DNA from: UBA5066 sp046331465
Lineage (GTDB): Bacteria; Acidobacteriota; Thermoanaerobaculia; UBA5066
Assembly (NCBI GenBank): GCA_046331465.1
Contig: JAXLQV010000003.1
Location: 186,001-250,000 of the forward strand
Length of the DNA stretch: 64,000 nucleotides
Direction of reading: 5' to 3'
Shown here one piece after another: positions 48,884 to 56,933 of this stretch (the first letter of the stretch is position 1; each line of letters begins with the position of its first letter). Position numbers and translations under genes: made by a program. The notes beneath the pieces are model-generated. The model made no database searches. It saw only the letters and a list, made by a program, of their open reading frames with translations, and was not told where the DNA came from.

Positions 48884-49820
48884 GCGGGGAGCCCGGGCCG
48901 CCGACGGCGTCCAGGGGACCTGCGGCCGGCGCGTCGACCGCCGGCTCCTCGAACCCCATTCGTCCGAGCTGCAGGATGTCGTAGCAGTCGCAGAAGCGGG
49001 GCGTCGTGCAGCGGAAGGGGGCGGGGCGCGGCTCGAACCGCCTCTCCTTGAGGTTTCCGAGGCCGCCGAGCTCGCCGACCCAGGGGCACCCTTCGACGCG
49101 ACCGTCGTTCCAGATGCGGAAGTAGCTCTGCCCCGCCGGGCAGAGGACGGCCTCGCGCCCGGCGAACGCACCCGCGAAGTCCGCGCTGTAGGAGCTCTCG
49201 ATCATCGGCGCGAAGCGCTCGCGCAGGCGATCGTGCTCGGCGCGTTCGTCATCCGAGAAGGGGCGGTCGCAGTCGGTGACGAGCACGAGCTTCCGGCCCG
49301 TCGGGCCGAAGACCTCGCGCTCGAAGAAGGCGAGGCTCTCTTCCCACGTGCCGCGCTCGAGCGGCGAGAGGATCGTGTTCAGGTTCAGCAGCCCCTCGTG
49401 GAGACCGACGAGCGTCCGCGCGTTCCCGGCCCAGAGCTCCCGCGCGTTCTTCCGTCGGAGCTGCTCGTAGTGCATGGTCAGGTTCACGTGACGGACCTTC
49501 CGTCTCGCCGCCTCCGGGAGCTCGGGGTACTCGTGGAGGAGGAGGCCGTTCACGTCGAGCGCGACCTCCACGTCCCGCTCGAGGAGGCGGCCGAGGAGCC
49601 GCTCCTTCTTCGAGTAGCCGGCGAAGAAGTCCCCCTTGCCCGAGAAGATGAAGAAGACGGACGTCCCGACGGCCCGCATGAAGAAGTCGAGGTCCTCGTA
49701 GGTGAGGGAGGGATTCCGCTTGATGACCGGGTTCACGATGCAGTAGCTGCAGTCGAGCTGGCAGTGCCCGGAGGAAGAGCAGAAGACGATCGCCCCGCAG
49801 GAGGTGTCGACGAGAGCCAT
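48876..49820 (-). CDS. Radical SAM protein with C-terminal Cys cluster
   Basis: A 314-residue radical SAM enzyme. The [4Fe-4S] motif is HCQLDCSYC (Cys20, Cys24, Cys27; CX3CX2C). The C-terminal part has Cys in VLCPAGQS, EGCPWVG and FRCTTPRFCDCYDIL, arranged like a SPASM/twitch auxiliary cluster site. The substrate is not predictable; neighbours are polysaccharide export and carbamoylation genes, so a sugar or lipid-linked substrate is possible, though SPASM proteins often modify peptides. TAGAAT lies 9 nt before ATG 49820. The gene overlaps the exporter ATPase by 8 nt. Confidence 0.85.
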   Translation of the reverse strand: MALVDTSCGAIVFCSSSGHCQLDCSYCIVNPVIKRNPSLTYEDLDFFMRAVGTSVFFIFSGKGDFFAGYSKKERLLGRLLERDVEVALDVNGLLLHEYPELPEAARRKVRHVNLTMHYEQLRRKNARELWAGNARTLVGLHEGLLNLNTILSPLERGTWEESLAFFEREVFGPTGRKLVLVTDCDRPFSDDERAEHDRLRERFAPMIESSYSADFAGAFAGREAVLCPAGQSYFRIWNDGRVEGCPWVGELGGLGNLKERRFEPRPAPFRCTTPRFCDCYDILQLGRMGFEEPAVDAPAAGPLDAVGGPGSPRA

Positions 49821-49829
49821 GCCGGTCGG

Positions 49830-49835
49830 ATTCTA
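49830..49835 (-). promoter_or_regulatory. -10 element TAGAAT before the radical SAM gene
   Basis: Minus-strand TAGAAT, then 9 nt and ATG 49820. It would drive the radical SAM, Wzt-like and GT4 genes as one operon with almost no leader. Confidence 0.45.
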
Positions 49836-49871
49836 GTGGACGGCTTCCCCGGGGGAATCCGGACGTCGCGC

Positions 49872-51743
49872 TCAGTCGAGCGTGAACGTCGCCTTCCAGT
49901 CCTCCGTCTCGACGAGCGCCGGCTGCTCATCGCGGAGGAGCACGTGGTCCTCGAGGACGAGGGCGTCCATCGACGTCCGCATGAAGCAGCGCCAGGCGTC
50001 CTCGGGCGTGCAGACGATCGGCTCGCCCCTCACGTTGAACGACGTGTTGACGACGACCGGGCAGCCCGTGCGGGCCTTGAAGGCGGAGAGGATCGCGTGG
50101 TAGAGCGGGTTCGCCTCCCGGCGCACCGTCTGGAGCCGCGCCGAGTAGTCGACATGCGTCACCGCGGGGATCGAGGAGCGGGGGACGTTCAGCTTCTCGA
50201 TCCCCCAGAGGGCGCTCTCCTCCGCGGTCATCCGCCGCCGGAGCGCCTTCCTCACGTCGGCCGTCAGGAGCATGTACGGAGAGTCGCCGTCGTGCTCGAA
50301 CCACTCCGCGACGTCCTCGCGGAGGACCGAAGGCGCGAACGGGCGGAACGACTCCCGGAACTTGATCTTCAGGTTCATGACGGACTGCATCTTCGGCGAG
50401 CGCGGGTCGCCCAGGATGCTGCGGCCGCCGAGGGCGCGCGGGCCGAACTCCATCGGGCCCTGCAGGAGCCCGACGACCTTCTCCTCGGCGAGGAGGTCCG
50501 CGACGACGGCGGGGAGCTCCTCCCGCGTCACCGTCCGGAACGGCAGGCCGCGCCCCGAGAGCCACGCGGCGATCTCGCCCGGGCTGAAGGCCGGGCCGAG
50601 GCAGGCCCCCTTCATCCCGTCCGCGTACGGCGGCAGCCCGTCGCCCGGCAAGGCGGGCCTCCAGGTCCCGAGGCCCTCCGCGCTCGCGCGCGCGCCCCCC
50701 ATCCGGCGGTGCCAGACCGCGAGCGCCGCGCCGACCGCGCCGCCGGCGTCGCCCGCGGCGGGCTGGATCCAGAGGTCGTCGAAGACGCGCTCGCGGAGGA
50801 GCGCGCCGTTCGCGACGCAGTTGAGCGCGACGCCCCCGGCGAGGCAGAGGTGGCGGGCGCCCGTCAGCGCGCGCGCGTGGCGCGCCATCTTCAGGACGAT
50901 CTCCTCCGTCACGGCCTGCACCGAGGCGGCCAGGTCCATCTCGCGCTGCGTCAGGAGCGACTCGGCCTCCCGGGCCGGCCCGCCGAAGAGCCTCTCGAAG
51001 GCGCGCCCGGTCATCGTCAGGCCCCGGGCGAACTCGAACTTGTCGAGGTCGAGGCGGATCGAGCCGTCGGCGTGGACCTCGACGAGCTCCTTCCGGATGG
51101 CGTCCGCGAAGCGCGGCTCGCCGTACGGCGCGAGGCCCATCAGCTTGTACTCGCCGCTGTTCACCTTGAAGCCGCAGAAGAAGGTGAACGCCGAGTAGAG
51201 GAGGCCGACGGAGTGCGGGAAGCGGAGCTCGCGCAGGAGGTCGAGCGAAGCCCCCTTCCCGTGGCCGATCGAAGAGGTGGCCCACTCGCCGACGCCGTCC
51301 ATCGTCAGGACGGCGGCCTCCTCGAACGGGGAGGGGTAGAACGCCGAGGCGGCGTGCGACTCGTGGTGCTCGGCGAAGAGGACCTCTCCCTCGAAGCCCA
51401 GCTCTTCCCGGATCCGCTCCTTCATCCAGAGCTTCTCGCGCATCCAGAGCGGCATCGACGCGAGGAACGACCGGAAGCCCCGGGGCGCGAGCTCGAGGTA
51501 GGTCTCGAAGAGGCGCTCGAACTTCAGGAGCGGCTTGTCGTAGAAGGCGACCGCGTCGATCCGGGAGACGTCGACGCCCCCGTGCTTCAGGCACCACCGC
51601 GCGGCGTGCGCCGGGAAGCCCGCGTCGTGCTTCTTCCGCGTGAAGCGCTCCTCCTGCGCCGCGGCGACGATCTCCCCGTCGACGACGAGAGCCGCCGCGG
51701 AGTCGTGGTAGTAGGCGGAAAGGCCGAGGATCCGCTTCGCCAC
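49872..51743 (-). CDS. NodU/CmcH-family carbamoyltransferase
   Basis: A 623-residue O-carbamoyltransferase that moves the carbamoyl group from carbamoyl phosphate to a hydroxyl (usually through carbamoyl-adenylate). LGLSAYYHDSAAALV starts the Kae1-like domain, FAEHHESHAASAFYPSPF holds the metal/ATP His residues, and the C-terminal YrdC-like domain has MEFGPRALGGRSILGDPR. Length is normal for the family. It is followed by DUF5989 and SxtJ genes, the set also seen with SxtI in saxitoxin clusters and in many surface glycan loci. Substrate is probably a sugar hydroxyl. Confidence 0.93.
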   Translation of the reverse strand: MAKRILGLSAYYHDSAAALVVDGEIVAAAQEERFTRKKHDAGFPAHAARWCLKHGGVDVSRIDAVAFYDKPLLKFERLFETYLELAPRGFRSFLASMPLWMREKLWMKERIREELGFEGEVLFAEHHESHAASAFYPSPFEEAAVLTMDGVGEWATSSIGHGKGASLDLLRELRFPHSVGLLYSAFTFFCGFKVNSGEYKLMGLAPYGEPRFADAIRKELVEVHADGSIRLDLDKFEFARGLTMTGRAFERLFGGPAREAESLLTQREMDLAASVQAVTEEIVLKMARHARALTGARHLCLAGGVALNCVANGALLRERVFDDLWIQPAAGDAGGAVGAALAVWHRRMGGARASAEGLGTWRPALPGDGLPPYADGMKGACLGPAFSPGEIAAWLSGRGLPFRTVTREELPAVVADLLAEEKVVGLLQGPMEFGPRALGGRSILGDPRSPKMQSVMNLKIKFRESFRPFAPSVLREDVAEWFEHDGDSPYMLLTADVRKALRRRMTAEESALWGIEKLNVPRSSIPAVTHVDYSARLQTVRREANPLYHAILSAFKARTGCPVVVNTSFNVRGEPIVCTPEDAWRCFMRTSMDALVLEDHVLLRDEQPALVETEDWKATFTLD

Positions 51744-51744
51744 G

Positions 51745-51903
51745 TCAGAAGAGGGTGTAGATGAAGGGCGCGAGGACGCTCTTCTCCGCGAGGACGAGGA
51801 GGAGCCCGATCAGGATCAGGAGGAAGAGGATCGGCGCAAGCCAGTACTTCTTCCTGTACTTCAGGAACTCCCAGAGCTCCGCGAGGACCTCGTGCCTGGC
51901 CAT
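51745..51903 (-). CDS. Small membrane protein, DUF5989 type
   Basis: 52 residues: a charged start (ARHEVLAELWEFLKYRKKYW) and one hydrophobic helix (about residues 23-42), ending SVLAPFIYTLF. This is the pattern of the DUF5989 proteins found between carbamoyltransferase and SxtJ genes. The start shares one nucleotide with the SxtJ stop, and the carbamoyltransferase ATG follows 1 nt after its stop. It may help place the soluble carbamoyltransferase at the membrane, which is inference. Confidence 0.82.
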   Translation of the reverse strand: MARHEVLAELWEFLKYRKKYWLAPILFLLILIGLLLVLAEKSVLAPFIYTLF

Positions 51904-52280
51904 CAGAACATCTTCTCGAAGTGGCGGGGGTCGCGGTTGCGCTCGGGGTACGGGACCCACGTCGAGGCGCCCCGGCGGCGCCGGTCGAGCTCGTCGCGCC
52001 CCGCGAGCCGGAGGAGGAGACCGAGCGGGGTGAGGACGAGGAAGTAGACGAGCGTCAGGAAGACGACGGTGTTGACCCGGCCGAGCGCCCGGGAGACGGC
52101 GAGCCATCCGCGGTGGACCGGCGCGAGGGCCGCCGGCGCGGCCAGGGCGAGGACGACGAGGACGACGCCGAGCGCGGCGAAGACGGGAGCCGCGCGCCGC
52201 GACCCCGCGACGAGGAGGGCCACGCCCAGGAGGGCGAACGCTCCTCCCACGACGAAGCCGAAAGTCCTGTCTGCCGTCAT
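51903..52280 (-). CDS. SxtJ-family membrane protein
   Basis: 125 residues with three or four hydrophobic helices (about 8-27, 30-55 and 68-92) and a basic cytosolic tail (LAGRDELDRRRRGASTWVPY). The tail WVPYPERNRDPRHFEKMF is the conserved end of SxtJ proteins. Function unknown; always near carbamoyltransferases. It overlaps the SGNH hydrolase stop by 4 nt and the DUF5989 start by 1 nt, so all four genes of the cassette are coupled. Confidence 0.83.
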   Translation of the reverse strand: MTADRTFGFVVGGAFALLGVALLVAGSRRAAPVFAALGVVLVVLALAAPAALAPVHRGWLAVSRALGRVNTVVFLTLVYFLVLTPLGLLLRLAGRDELDRRRRGASTWVPYPERNRDPRHFEKMF

Positions 52281-53473
52281 TTCTTGCGTGTCGCCGCGGA
52301 GCCGGCCGCGGGCGGCTGGATGTTAGCAGCGGGAGCCGCGGCGCCCGGCCGCCGGATCCGTGCGACCTCCTCGCCGATCCGCCCCGCGAACTTCGCCGAG
52401 CCCGCGTCCGAGAAGTGGACCGGGTCGGCGAAGTCGTCGTCCGCGAAGCCCTCTCCGGCGAACGGGTCGACGAACTCCGCGCACCCCTCGGCGGCGAGCG
52501 CGCGGGCCGCCGCGTCGTAGCGCGCGACCCCATCGAGGTAGCCGTCCGCGGAGAGGCCCGGGGTCCAGCTCTCGAGGTACGTCCGGTCCCACGCCTCGCG
52601 CCCCTTCCGGAGCCGCGCGGCCTGCGCCACGAAGAGGGTCCGCGCCCCGAACGCGCGTGCCACGGCCGCGGTCGACCGGAGGTTCCGCGCGTAGACCTCG
52701 ACCGCCTCCTCAGGCATCCGGCCGCGCCGGGTGCCTCCCGTCCAGTCCCACGCGGGGGCGTAGCCGTCGGATTCGACCGAGCTGCCGCGAAGACCGAGCG
52801 TCCCGCGGAGCCACTCGACGAGGACGGAGCGCGCCACGAGCGGCAGGGGCGCCGGCGTCGCGCCGAGGACGCGCGGCAGGATCTCGCCGTGGCCGACGGA
52901 GTAGTCGCGGAAGAAGGGGATGTGCCCCGCCGGCTGGAGGTCGTTGATCCCCGAGAAGACGACGACGAGATCCGGGGCGAGGTCGACGTCGCGCAGCTCG
53001 AGCGCGACCAGGCTCTGGACGCTCGTCCACCCCGGGAAGCCTCCGTTCACGACGTCCGCGCCCGGGCCGAGGAGGGCGCCGAGGCGGGCCGGCCACGTCG
53101 TCGCGTCGTTCGCCGCGAGCAGGTCGAAGGTCGTCGAGCCCCCCTCGCAGACGACGCGGAAGCGCCCCGGGGGCTTCGGCATCGCGACCTCAGGTCCCCG
53201 GATCCCGAGCGAGTTGAACCGGACCTCGTGCCCCGGGACGCGGATCACCGCCCCCGGCCGTCCCGCGACCGCGAGGAACGGGTGCGTCCGGTAGCCCTGC
53301 CCCACCCGCCGGGTGAAGCGCGTCGCGCTCTCCTGGGCCGTCACGGGCCAGCTCCCCGTCCGGAGCCGCCCGACGACCCGGCAGCTCCCCTCGAGGAAGG
53401 CGAAGAGAGCGACCGTGATCGCCGCGGGGACGAGGACGTTCGATCCGAGCCAGCGGAGGCCGCGCGCGAGCAT
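52277..53473 (-). CDS. Membrane-anchored SGNH/GDSL-type hydrolase
   Basis: A 398-residue protein with one N-terminal helix (VLVPAAITVALFAFL, about residues 13-28) and an extracytoplasmic SGNH fold. Block I is CEGGSTTFD (Ser in GGST rather than GDS), block III VVFSGINDL, and block V DPVHFSDAG with the Asp-His pair. Such proteins next to SxtJ and carbamoyltransferases resemble AlgX/DltD-like acyl-transfer or deacetylation enzymes of polysaccharides. ATG 53473 is chosen because it starts close to the membrane helix; an open frame continues 42 codons upstream into the divergent promoter. Confidence 0.83.
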   Translation of the reverse strand: MLARGLRWLGSNVLVPAAITVALFAFLEGSCRVVGRLRTGSWPVTAQESATRFTRRVGQGYRTHPFLAVAGRPGAVIRVPGHEVRFNSLGIRGPEVAMPKPPGRFRVVCEGGSTTFDLLAANDATTWPARLGALLGPGADVVNGGFPGWTSVQSLVALELRDVDLAPDLVVVFSGINDLQPAGHIPFFRDYSVGHGEILPRVLGATPAPLPLVARSVLVEWLRGTLGLRGSSVESDGYAPAWDWTGGTRRGRMPEEAVEVYARNLRSTAAVARAFGARTLFVAQAARLRKGREAWDRTYLESWTPGLSADGYLDGVARYDAAARALAAEGCAEFVDPFAGEGFADDDFADPVHFSDAGSAKFAGRIGEEVARIRRPGAAAPAANIQPPAAGSAATRKK

Positions 53474-53507
53474 GTCGGGAGGATGCCACCGGCGACGGAC
53501 CGTGCGG

Positions 53508-53513
53508 TACCCT
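53508..53513 (+). promoter_or_regulatory. -10 element TACCCT before the membrane protein gene
   Basis: TACCCT, 6 nt, then GTG 53520; no ribosome site. It is the same leaderless layout as other genes here, in a 46-nt divergent gap. Confidence 0.4.
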
Positions 53514-53519
53514 GCGCCC

Positions 53520-55472
53520 GTGGCGAGCCCGACTCCCCCGGCCCGAGGGATCTCGGCGCGCGGCGCCCTCCTCGCCGTCGCCGTCGTCCTCGCCCTCACC
53601 GCCGACGACCGCCACGCCGGGAAGATCTCCGACGGGCGGGAGGTGGTCGGGACCGCCGTCGCGATCGTCGAGACGGGCGGGATCGGGATCGCGAAGGGGG
53701 CCCCGCGCGCGGTCGACCGGGGCGACGACGCCGTCTCGCGCTACGGGATCGGCGCGAGCCTCGTCCAGCTCCCCGCCGCGTTCCTCGCGCCCCGCGTCGA
53801 GGAGGGCCTCGGGCCGGGCACGTCCCAGCCGCTCTTCCTCCTCGCCCCGTTCGCCGCCGTCCTCCTCGCCGCGGCCGCCGCCGGCTCCGTCGCCCGCCTC
53901 GCGGGGGGCGCCCCGGCGGCCCCGGGCCTCGCGGTCCTCCTCGCGGGCCTTGGCTCCCCGCTCGGCTCGTACGCGACGTCCGACTTCTCCGAGCCGCTCC
54001 AGGCCGCGGCCCTCGGCGGCGCCCTCGCGCTCGCCCTCGCGGCCGCGCGCGAGGCCGCGCCGGGGAGGTCCGCGCGCCTCGCGGCCTCGGCCGGCGCGTC
54101 GGCGGGCTTCGCCGTCCTCGTGAAGTCGAGCCTCGCGGCCGTCGCGCCGCTCCTCCTCCTCCCGCTCCTCGCCGCCTCGGCGCTCCGCGGGCGGAGGCTC
54201 GCCGCCGCCGCGGCCGGCGCCGTCGCTCCGCTCGCGGCGTGGCTCGCGTTCGAGATCGTCCGGTTCGGCGCCCCCTTCGCCGGCTACGGCGGCGAGGGGT
54301 TCACGCACCCTCTCGCCGACGGCCTCTGGCGGCTCCTCGTCGGCCCGAACCGCGGCCTCCTCCTCTTCTTTCCCGCGGCCGCGCTCGCCGCGGCGGGCCT
54401 CTCCCGCGCGATCGGCACGCGTCGCGACGCGCCGCTCCGTCTCGCCGCCGTCGCGAGCCTCGCCGCGGCGCTCGTCCTCCTCGTCACGGCCGCCGCGTGG
54501 TGGGCGTGGCACGGCGTCGGCGGCTGGGGGCCGCGGCTCCTCGTCCCGGCGCTCCCGCTCCTCGCCCCCTGGGCGGCCCTCGTCGCCGGCCTCTGGGACG
54601 ACGGGCCGCGGCGCCTCACCGTCGGCCTCTCGATCGCCCTGAACCTGCCGCCGCTCCTCGTCCATCCGTCGCTCGTCGACACCTACGTCGCGAACGGCCG
54701 ACGTCCGAGCCTCACGCCGCAGCTCGAACGCGAGGTCCCGGCGATCGCGATCGAGCCCGACGAGAGGGGTGTCCCGAGCGTCCCACCCGATCAGGTCCTC
54801 GCGACGATTCCCTCCGCGGCGCCGCACGTCGTCTTCCCGTGGTACTTCGCCGCCTCCCTCGCCGGCTCGCCCGAGGCCGTCGCGGCGCGTCTCGCCCGCC
54901 CCCCCTGGTACGAGCGGCATCCCGAGCTCGGTCCGCGCCTCGTGCCGTTCCCGCCGGAGCTCGCCGCGCTCGTCGCGCCCCCCCCGCGCTGGGGCTTCCT
55001 CGGCCGCTCCTTCCTCCGGGGCGCCGCCGACCCGGCCTGCGGCTCGGTCTGGCTGCAGTCCCTTTCCGACCAGGTCCGGCGGGCCCACGAGACGGGCCGG
55101 CTCGAGAAGGGGCTCGCGCTCGCCGAGCGCTTCCTCGCGATCGCCCCCGGGGAGGAGAGCGACGCCCTCTACGCCGAAAGCCTCCGCCTCGCCGGGCGCG
55201 CCGGGGCGGCGCAGGAGTTTCTCGCGTCGCTCCCGCGTGGGCGGGGCTCGTCCCCTTCGGTCCTCGCCGCCTTCGCGCTCGTCGCGAAGGACCGCGGGAA
55301 CCCCGCTCTCGCCTCGCGCGCCGCCGCCCAGGCGGCTCCCTGGTTCCCGGCGACGCCGCTCGCCCGGTACGCGGCGAGCCCGGCCAGGTGGCCCCGGACG
55401 TTCGCCGCCTTCACGCGACGCGAAGAGGTGGGAGTGACGCCCGGCCTCCCCGCCGTCGGCGCGACGCGCTGA
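53520..55472 (+). CDS. Large membrane protein, GT39/ArnT-like or glycan-cluster protein
   Basis: A 650-residue protein with about ten Ala/Leu-rich membrane helices in residues 10-400 and a soluble C-terminal part (about 470-650) with helical, TPR-like repeats (RLEKGLALAERFLAIAPGEES). An early loop has GKISDGREVVGTAVAIVETGGIGI, reminiscent of the first periplasmic loop of GT-C glycosyltransferases and related uncharacterised proteins, but no clear DE/ED catalytic pair is seen. I would call it a polytopic protein of unknown function in a surface polysaccharide locus. GTG 53520 is chosen for its -10 spacing. It converges with the methyltransferase gene (5-nt gap). Confidence 0.7.
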   Translation: MASPTPPARGISARGALLAVAVVLALTADDRHAGKISDGREVVGTAVAIVETGGIGIAKGAPRAVDRGDDAVSRYGIGASLVQLPAAFLAPRVEEGLGPGTSQPLFLLAPFAAVLLAAAAAGSVARLAGGAPAAPGLAVLLAGLGSPLGSYATSDFSEPLQAAALGGALALALAAAREAAPGRSARLAASAGASAGFAVLVKSSLAAVAPLLLLPLLAASALRGRRLAAAAAGAVAPLAAWLAFEIVRFGAPFAGYGGEGFTHPLADGLWRLLVGPNRGLLLFFPAAALAAAGLSRAIGTRRDAPLRLAAVASLAAALVLLVTAAAWWAWHGVGGWGPRLLVPALPLLAPWAALVAGLWDDGPRRLTVGLSIALNLPPLLVHPSLVDTYVANGRRPSLTPQLEREVPAIAIEPDERGVPSVPPDQVLATIPSAAPHVVFPWYFAASLAGSPEAVAARLARPPWYERHPELGPRLVPFPPELAALVAPPPRWGFLGRSFLRGAADPACGSVWLQSLSDQVRRAHETGRLEKGLALAERFLAIAPGEESDALYAESLRLAGRAGAAQEFLASLPRGRGSSPSVLAAFALVAKDRGNPALASRAAAQAAPWFPATPLARYAASPARWPRTFAAFTRREEVGVTPGLPAVGATR

Positions 55473-55477
55473 AGAGC

Positions 55478-56914
55478 TCAGCGCTCCGGGCCGAACGTCG
55501 CGCGGAGCCCGGCGGCCAGGAGCGTCTCCTCGTCCGCCGGAAGGCCCGCGGCGCGGTACGCGGCGACGGCGGCTCGAACCGCGGCCGGGAGCGCCTCCGG
55601 CCCTGCCGCCTCGACGCGGGGTCCCAGGCCGCTCCCCTCGAACCGGCGAACGAGGGAGGAGGGCGTCCACCCCGAGACGAGGCCCGCCGCGTCCCGCCCT
55701 GCGACGAGGCCACCCGCCAGGAGCGTTCCGACGACCGCCGCGTGAACCGCGTTCCGCACGGCGAAGACCGTCTCTCCCGCCGCGACGCGCCCCGCAACGG
55801 CGTCGACGGGGTTCTCTCCCCCGAGAGGCCCCTCGTCCTTCTCCGCGGCCGGGACGTCGATCCCCGCGGCGACCGCGGGCTCGGCGGTCCCGAGCCACTG
55901 CACCGCGTCGAGGTCGTCGGGCCCGAGCGCCGTCGACGCGAGGAGGGCGGAGCGGTCGGGGTCGGAGAGGGCCGTCCGCGCCGCGGCCGGGAGGAGCGAC
56001 GTGACGCGGAAGCCGACCGCGGAGAGGAGCGACGTCCACCCCGCGCGCCCCGCGTAGGTCCGGTGGTCGTCCGCCACGATCCCCTCCAGCTCCCGGTCCC
56101 AGCGGCCCCGGAGCATCCCGCCGAGGACCGAGGAGTGCGTCGCGTTCGGGACCGAGAAGACGAGGATCCCGCCGGGAGCGAGCGAGCCCCGCAGGGCTCG
56201 GAGCACTCCGCACGGGTCGGAGAGGTGCTCGAGGACGTCCGCGAGGAGGACGACGTCGGGCCGCGCGTCGAGCGACGCGACGGCTTCCTCGGCCGGGAGG
56301 GCGACGACGCGAGAGAGGCGCCGCGCCGCGACGTCGGCCGCCGCGACGTCGAGCTCGACCCCCGTGACCCGCGCCCCTCGCGCCTCGAGGGAGGCGCCGA
56401 GAGCCCCCTCGCCGCAGCCGACGTCGAGGACCGTCCGTGCCGACGAGGGGACGAGCGACAGGACGTCGGGACGCGCGTGCGCCTTCCTCCCGGCGAACGA
56501 GTGCGCGAGCCAGGGCGAGAAGGCCGTGGCCGGACCGTGGCCCTCCCGTCCGCGCACCGTCGCGGGAGCGGCGCCGACCGCGGGGGCCGTCGCGGCCGGC
56601 GCGGCCGCGCGGCGCCGCGCCAGGAGCTCGAGCGCCCACGAGGCGACGTAGAGCTCCCGCTCGGGGAACGGGGCGCCCGCCCACCCGCCTCCCGGAACGA
56701 GACGCGCCGAGCCGTCGCGCGCCGCCTCCGCGATCGCCCGCGCGAGCCCGTCGATCGGCATCGCGGCCTCCGGCTCGGCGACGGAGACCTCGACGCCTCC
56801 CCCGGGCGCCACCCCCGCGCGCGAGAAGGCGGCGCGGACGGCGTCCCGGGTCCGGAACGCCGCGCGGCGGGCGTCGGAGGGCGAAGGGGCGGCGAGGGAG
56901 GGCGTGGAGGGCAT
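55478..56914 (-). CDS. SAM-dependent methyltransferase with extra N- and C-terminal regions
   Basis: A 478-residue protein. A class I methyltransferase domain (about residues 150-310) has motif I VLDVGCGEGALGASLEARGA, the acidic residue GVELDVA, and the post-motif segment LADVLEHLSDPCGVLRALRG, as in Methyltransf_23 enzymes of glycan loci. The first 140 residues are Ala-rich and poorly conserved; the last 160 residues may be a partner domain (similar tails occur on glycosyltransferase-linked methylases). Substrate not predictable; the place next to glycan genes suggests sugar O-methylation. A 22-bp inverted repeat overlaps the start codon. Confidence 0.82.
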   Translation of the reverse strand: MPSTPSLAAPSPSDARRAAFRTRDAVRAAFSRAGVAPGGGVEVSVAEPEAAMPIDGLARAIAEAARDGSARLVPGGGWAGAPFPERELYVASWALELLARRRAAAPAATAPAVGAAPATVRGREGHGPATAFSPWLAHSFAGRKAHARPDVLSLVPSSARTVLDVGCGEGALGASLEARGARVTGVELDVAAADVAARRLSRVVALPAEEAVASLDARPDVVLLADVLEHLSDPCGVLRALRGSLAPGGILVFSVPNATHSSVLGGMLRGRWDRELEGIVADDHRTYAGRAGWTSLLSAVGFRVTSLLPAAARTALSDPDRSALLASTALGPDDLDAVQWLGTAEPAVAAGIDVPAAEKDEGPLGGENPVDAVAGRVAAGETVFAVRNAVHAAVVGTLLAGGLVAGRDAAGLVSGWTPSSLVRRFEGSGLGPRVEAAGPEALPAAVRAAVAAYRAAGLPADEETLLAAGLRATFGPER

Positions 56915-56933
56915 CGGCGGTCCTGCGCCGATG
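56912..56933. promoter_or_regulatory. Inverted repeat overlapping the methyltransferase start codon
   Basis: CATCGGCG-GTCCTG-CGCCGATG is a perfect 8-bp-arm repeat. Its left arm contains the start codon of the methyltransferase gene (56914-56912), and it fills the gap to the DUF2867-like gene stop. It could be an operator or an mRNA hairpin hiding the start. Confidence 0.4.
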
